From positions 1 through 9,544 of the forward strand of contig CACEKL010000022.1 in the NCBI GenBank assembly GCA_902560025.1: 9,544 bases of DNA, given 5' to 3'. Source of the stretch: an uncultured Bacteroidota bacterium. GTDB taxonomy: Bacteria > Bacteroidota > Bacteroidia > Flavobacteriales > Flavobacteriaceae. The translations under genes were made by a program, and so were the position numbers. Below, in pieces: positions 6,965 through 9,544 of the stretch (within the stretch, counting starts at the first letter, position 1; each line of letters begins with the position of its first letter). The notes beneath the pieces were generated by a model, which was not told the DNA's origin, searched no databases, and worked only from the letters and a program-made list of their open reading frames with translations.

Positions 6965-7649
6965 AAAAATTCTATTGGTAGAAGATGATCCTAATTTTGG
7001 AAGGATACTTAAAGATTATTTAACCATCAACAATTACGACGTAACTCTTGCAGCCAATGGAATCGAGGGCTTTGAAAAGTTCAATAAATCAGAATTTGAT
7101 TTATGTATTCTAGATATCATGATGCCATTTAAAGATGGTTTAACTCTGGCAAAAGAAATTAGAGAAGTCAATGAAGCTATTCCTCTAATTTTTCTGACCG
7201 CAAAAAATCTAAAAGATGATGTTTTAAAAGGATATAAGATAGGTGCAGATGATTATTTGACAAAACCTTTTGATTCAGAGATACTACTAGCAAAAATAAA
7301 ATCTATACTTAATAGAAAACCATCTGTAAATACTGAACAAAAAGATATTTTCGAGTTTGATTTTGGTGAGTTTTCTTTTAATTCTAAGCTTAGAATATTA
7401 ACTCATAAAGAAGGGAATTCGTTTAAGTTATCTCCAAAGGAAAATCAGCTATTAAAGATGTTAGTGTTAAATTTTGATGATTTACTGCCTAGAGATATCG
7501 CATTAAATAAAATCTGGAGAGATGCTAATTATTTCACATCAAGAAGTATGGATGTATATATTGCAAAACTTAGAAAATATCTTGAAAAAGACTCATCACT
7601 TAAAATTATCAATGTGCATGGGGAAGGATTCAGGTTAATGAAAGACTAA
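6951..7649 (+). CDS. OmpR/PhoB-family response regulator, RprY-like
   Basis: This 232-residue DNA-binding regulator is the probable partner of the overlapping kinase. The receiver domain (about 4-122) has the acidic pair D12/D13, phosphoacceptor D55 in 'CILDIMMP', the switch T83 in 'FLTAKN', and K105 in 'YLTKPF', so it should be phosphorylatable. The block 'LKDDVLKGYKIGADDYLTKP' is characteristic of Bacteroidota RprY-type regulators. A linker leads to a C-terminal winged helix (about 135-231) with 'LSPKENQLLKMLVLN', 'IALNKIWRDANYFTSRSMDVYIAKLRKYL' and the wing 'IINVHGEGFRL'. The ATG lies within the last 14 bases of the kinase gene, supporting coupled translation. The stop codon shares bases with the stop of the convergent xerD, leaving no space for a separate terminator. 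Target genes cannot be told from the window. Confidence 0.94.
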   Translation: MKSDKKILLVEDDPNFGRILKDYLTINNYDVTLAANGIEGFEKFNKSEFDLCILDIMMPFKDGLTLAKEIREVNEAIPLIFLTAKNLKDDVLKGYKIGADDYLTKPFDSEILLAKIKSILNRKPSVNTEQKDIFEFDFGEFSFNSKLRILTHKEGNSFKLSPKENQLLKMLVLNFDDLLPRDIALNKIWRDANYFTSRSMDVYIAKLRKYLEKDSSLKIINVHGEGFRLMKD

Positions 7650-8554
7650 TCTTGATTTTTATTTTCTCTAGGGTGATATTTTTTCAAAACATCTTCTAAA
7701 TGAAAAGTATCTAAATGTGTATATATTTCAGTTGTAGTAATACTCTCATGTCCAAGTATTAGTTGTATTGTTCTTAAGTCTGCACCATTTTTTAGTAGAT
7801 GAGTAGCATATGAGTGTCTTAGTGTGTGAGGGCTAATTTTTTTATCAATTTCTGCATTTTTTGAAGAATCATTTATAACCTTAAATATCATTGATCTTGT
7901 TAGCTGTCTCCCATATCTATTTAGAAAAAGTATATCGGAAAATTTTGAATTGATTTTTAATTTATCTCTATTATTTAAATACTTTTTAATCTCTATTAAA
8001 GCAATTTTACCCAATGGTACAAACCTTTCTTTATTTCCCTTTCCAGTTACTTTTAAAATACTTTCTTTAAAAAAAATGTTTGACAGTTTTAGCTCAATGA
8101 GCTCACTAACTCTGATGCCTGTGCCATATAATACTTCTATTATAGTTTTGTTTCTTTGTCCAAATTCAGAATCAAGATTAACTGAAGAAATCAATCTTTT
8201 TATTTCATCCTCTGTAAGAACCTCTGGTAATTTATTTTCAATTTTAGGACTTTCTATATCGTTAAGCGGAGAAGAATGAATCTCACCTTCAAATAATAAG
8301 TAATTAAAGAAACTTTTTAATGCTGAGATACTTCTGGCTTGACTTCTAGATTTTTTGTTTGAAAAATTTTTATAAAGATATCTCTTAACTGTTGATGAGC
8401 TACATTTTTTTGGCGACTCACTTATACTATTTTCAATTATAAAATTTTTAAACTGAATTAGATCAAATTCATAACTTTCTATTGAATTCATACTCAATCC
8501 TCTTTCTAGTTTTAGATAATTCTTAAAATTCTCAATGCTAGTATCCCAATTCAT
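7646..8554 (-). CDS. xerD: Site-specific tyrosine recombinase XerD
   Basis: XerD acts with a partner recombinase at the chromosomal dif site to resolve chromosome dimers, under FtsK control at the septum. The 302 residues match the family. The N-terminal SAM-like core-binding domain (about 1-88) includes 'YLKLERGLSMNSIESYEFDL' and 'SQARSISALKSFFNYLL'. The catalytic domain carries the full set: R148 ('GTGIRVSEL'), K172 ('GKGNKERFVPLG'), H243 and R246 ('HTLRHSYATHLL'), H269 ('LGHESITTTEIYTH') and nucleophile Y278. The XerD-type 'SPHTLRHS' and 'LFLNRYGRQLTRSMIF' segments resemble the single housekeeping XerD of Bacteroidota, and the divergent aroQ neighbour fits that phylum. There are no attachment-site repeats or cargo genes beside it, so it is not read as a mobile-element integrase. 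On its own strand the start is preceded by AGGAA and a run of A. Confidence 0.92.
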   Translation of the reverse strand: MNWDTSIENFKNYLKLERGLSMNSIESYEFDLIQFKNFIIENSISESPKKCSSSTVKRYLYKNFSNKKSRSQARSISALKSFFNYLLFEGEIHSSPLNDIESPKIENKLPEVLTEDEIKRLISSVNLDSEFGQRNKTIIEVLYGTGIRVSELIELKLSNIFFKESILKVTGKGNKERFVPLGKIALIEIKKYLNNRDKLKINSKFSDILFLNRYGRQLTRSMIFKVINDSSKNAEIDKKISPHTLRHSYATHLLKNGADLRTIQLILGHESITTTEIYTHLDTFHLEDVLKKYHPRENKNQD

Positions 8555-8563
8555 TTTTTTTTA

Positions 8564-8568
8564 TTCCT
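8564..8568 (-). promoter_or_regulatory. Possible Shine-Dalgarno (AGGAA) for xerD
   Basis: On the minus strand AGGAA ends 9 bases before the xerD ATG, separated from it by a T/A-rich stretch that ends in a run of A. It is the only SD-like motif at a sensible distance in front of any start in this window; the + strand genes have none, as usual in Flavobacteriia. The short match may be chance. Confidence 0.3.
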
Positions 8569-8592
8569 GTTTAAGCATTACCTTTATAATAT

Positions 8593-9015
8593 ATGAAATT
8601 AACAATAATTAATGGTCCCAATTTGAATCTCCTTGGCTCAAGAGAGATTGATATCTATGGTAATCAAGATTTTGAAACTTTCTTTAATTCACTTACATTA
8701 AAATATTCTAACATTAATTTAGAATACCATCAATCAAATGTTGAAGGTGAATTAATAAACTTTATTCAAGATTCCAGGGATTCAGATGGTATAATAATTA
8801 ATGCTGCTGCATATACTCACACTTCTGTTGGAATAGGTGATGCAATAAAAGCAATTGATACAAAAGTTATTGAAGTTCATATATCTAATACTTTTTCAAG
8901 AGAAGAGTATAGACATAACTCATATTTATCACCAGTAGTTGATGGAATAATTATAGGATTTGGACTAAAAAGCTATGAATTAGCAATTGAAAGCTTCCTC
9001 CCTAAAGATGAATAA
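8593..9015 (+). CDS. aroQ: Type II 3-dehydroquinate dehydratase
   Basis: AroQ removes water from 3-dehydroquinate to give 3-dehydroshikimate, the third step of the shikimate pathway to aromatic amino acids; type II enzymes are cytoplasmic dodecamers. The 140 residues are the usual length. The sequence begins with the signature 'IINGPNLNLLGSRE' (5-18) and 'IYG', with the catalytic pair R17 and Y22 in the flexible lid. Then come 'HQSNVEGELINFIQ', N70 in 'IIINAAAYTHTSVGIGDAI', catalytic H96 in 'IEVHISN', and the substrate-binding Arg in 'REEYRHNSYLSPV'. 'GFGLKSYELAIES' closes the fold. All active-site residues are present. It diverges from xerD across 38 bp, and its last 14 bases overlap the 3' end of the convergent lpd. 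No SD is seen. Confidence 0.96.
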   Translation: MKLTIINGPNLNLLGSREIDIYGNQDFETFFNSLTLKYSNINLEYHQSNVEGELINFIQDSRDSDGIIINAAAYTHTSVGIGDAIKAIDTKVIEVHISNTFSREEYRHNSYLSPVVDGIIIGFGLKSYELAIESFLPKDE

Positions 9016-9544
9016 CTTCATCGTAAGCATCTGCAACAGCCTCCATTAATGCTTCACTCATTGTAGGGTGAGGGTGAACAGACTTAAGAATTTCTTTACC
9101 TGTTGTCTCAAGCTTCCTGCCTAAAACAGCTTCTGCAATCATATCAGTAACTCCAGCACCAATCATGTGACAACCCAGCCACTCTCCATACTTTTCATCA
9201 AAAATAACTTTAACAAATCCATCTGGATGACCAGATGCTTGTGCCTTTCCAGATGCAGTGAAAGGAAATTTTCCAACCTTAACTTGATATCCTTTTTCAA
9301 TAGCTTTTTCTTCAGTTAATCCAACAGATGCAACCTCTGGAAAACAATAAGTACATCCAGGAATATTATCATAATCAATTGGCTCTACCTCATGTTTAGC
9401 AATTTTTTCAACACAAAGTATTCCCTCAGCTGAAGCAACATGTGCTAGTGCTTGACCAGATGTAACATCTCCAATTGCATAGTATCCAGGAATATTTGTT
9501 TGATAAAATTCATCAACTATAATTTTGTCTTTATCAACTGCTAT
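9002..9544 (-). CDS. lpd: Dihydrolipoyl dehydrogenase (E3), C-terminal part; 5' end outside window
   Basis: This frame stays open from the right edge to its TAG (complement of 9002-9004), giving 180 C-terminal residues with no start in the window. Lpd is the FAD-containing E3 subunit that reoxidises dihydrolipoamide with NAD+ in pyruvate and 2-oxoglutarate dehydrogenase complexes and the glycine cleavage system. Visible marks are the FAD-binding 'GYYAIGDVTSGQALAHVAS' followed by EG, the start of the dimerisation domain ('NIPGCTYCFPEVASVGLTEE', 'VGKFPFTASGKAQ'), 'GEWLGCHMIGAGVTDMIAEA', and the C-terminal active-site 'HPHPTMSEALMEA', in which the second His and the Glu form the catalytic base pair. 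The end 'AYDEVIHL' is typical. The redox-active disulfide lies in the missing N-terminal part. Its 3' end overlaps aroQ by 14 bp. Confidence 0.96.
   Translation of the reverse strand: MAVDKDKIIVDEFYQTNIPGYYAIGDVTSGQALAHVASAEGILCVEKIAKHEVEPIDYDNIPGCTYCFPEVASVGLTEEKAIEKGYQVKVGKFPFTASGKAQASGHPDGFVKVIFDEKYGEWLGCHMIGAGVTDMIAEAVLGRKLETTGKEILKSVHPHPTMSEALMEAVADAYDEVIHL

Noticed and set aside
7950..8279. Plus-strand open frame inside xerD
   Set aside because: It is opposite the xerD catalytic domain, whose full active-site set is intact; the hydrophobic Ser/Leu/Phe composition is the reverse of an AT-rich gene.
7646..8554. Tyrosine recombinase as the integrase of a mobile element or integron
   Set aside because: The motifs and the divergent aroQ neighbour fit the housekeeping XerD of Bacteroidota. 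There are no flanking direct repeats, tRNA, attC-like sites or cargo genes.
8585..8590. TATAAT as a -10 box for aroQ
   Set aside because: It ends only 2 bases before the aroQ ATG, so transcription would start inside the coding sequence. TATAAT is also not the typical Bacteroidota promoter element.

Overview
This is a compact, AT-rich (visibly about 70% A+T) stretch of bacterial chromosome carrying conserved housekeeping genes. Several things point to Bacteroidota, probably a small-genome, perhaps marine, Flavobacteriales-like lineage. The omega subunit is of the Bacteroidota type. The gene order bamD-rpoZ-coaBC-recN-fabI is familiar from that phylum, as is a divergent xerD/aroQ pair. Starts on the + strand lack Shine-Dalgarno sequences, and one gap holds a TAnnTTTG -7 box. 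This assignment comes from protein and gene-order recognition, not from a database search.

Layout. Positions 1-5315 (+ strand) look like one tightly packed transcription unit: bamD (5' end cut off by the window edge), rpoZ, coaBC, recN, a 36-codon unknown ORF, fabI and coaE. Several junctions overlap: coaBC/recN by 26 bp, and ORF36/fabI and fabI/coaE each by one base (TAATG). A 56-bp gap follows, with an inverted repeat and a candidate promoter. After it comes a two-component pair (5372-7649, genes overlapping by 14 bp): a membrane histidine kinase and an OmpR-type response regulator. A minus-strand xerD (7646-8554) meets the regulator tail to tail, with the two stop codons sharing bases. Divergent from xerD across 38 bp is aroQ (8593-9015). 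Its 3' end overlaps the 3' end of a minus-strand lpd gene that runs off the right edge.

How the genes work together. The first unit mixes envelope biogenesis (BamD), transcription (omega), coenzyme A synthesis (CoaBC steps and the final CoaE step), fatty-acid elongation (FabI) and recombinational repair (RecN). CoaBC, CoaE and FabI form a CoA/acyl-carrier/lipid theme. The two-component system resembles the RprX/RprY-type pairs common in Bacteroidota, and its signal is unknown. XerD resolves chromosome dimers, AroQ serves the shikimate pathway, and Lpd is the E3 subunit of 2-oxo-acid dehydrogenase complexes.

I found no CRISPR array, insertion sequence, prophage, tRNA or rRNA, and no gene-free stretch over 60 bases. 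The window looks ordinary and conserved, not like an accessory island. The points most worth a second look are the 36-residue glycine-patterned small protein between recN and fabI, the direct coaBC/recN overlap where relatives often carry an extra envelope gene, the element ahead of the kinase, and the overlapping convergent gene ends.
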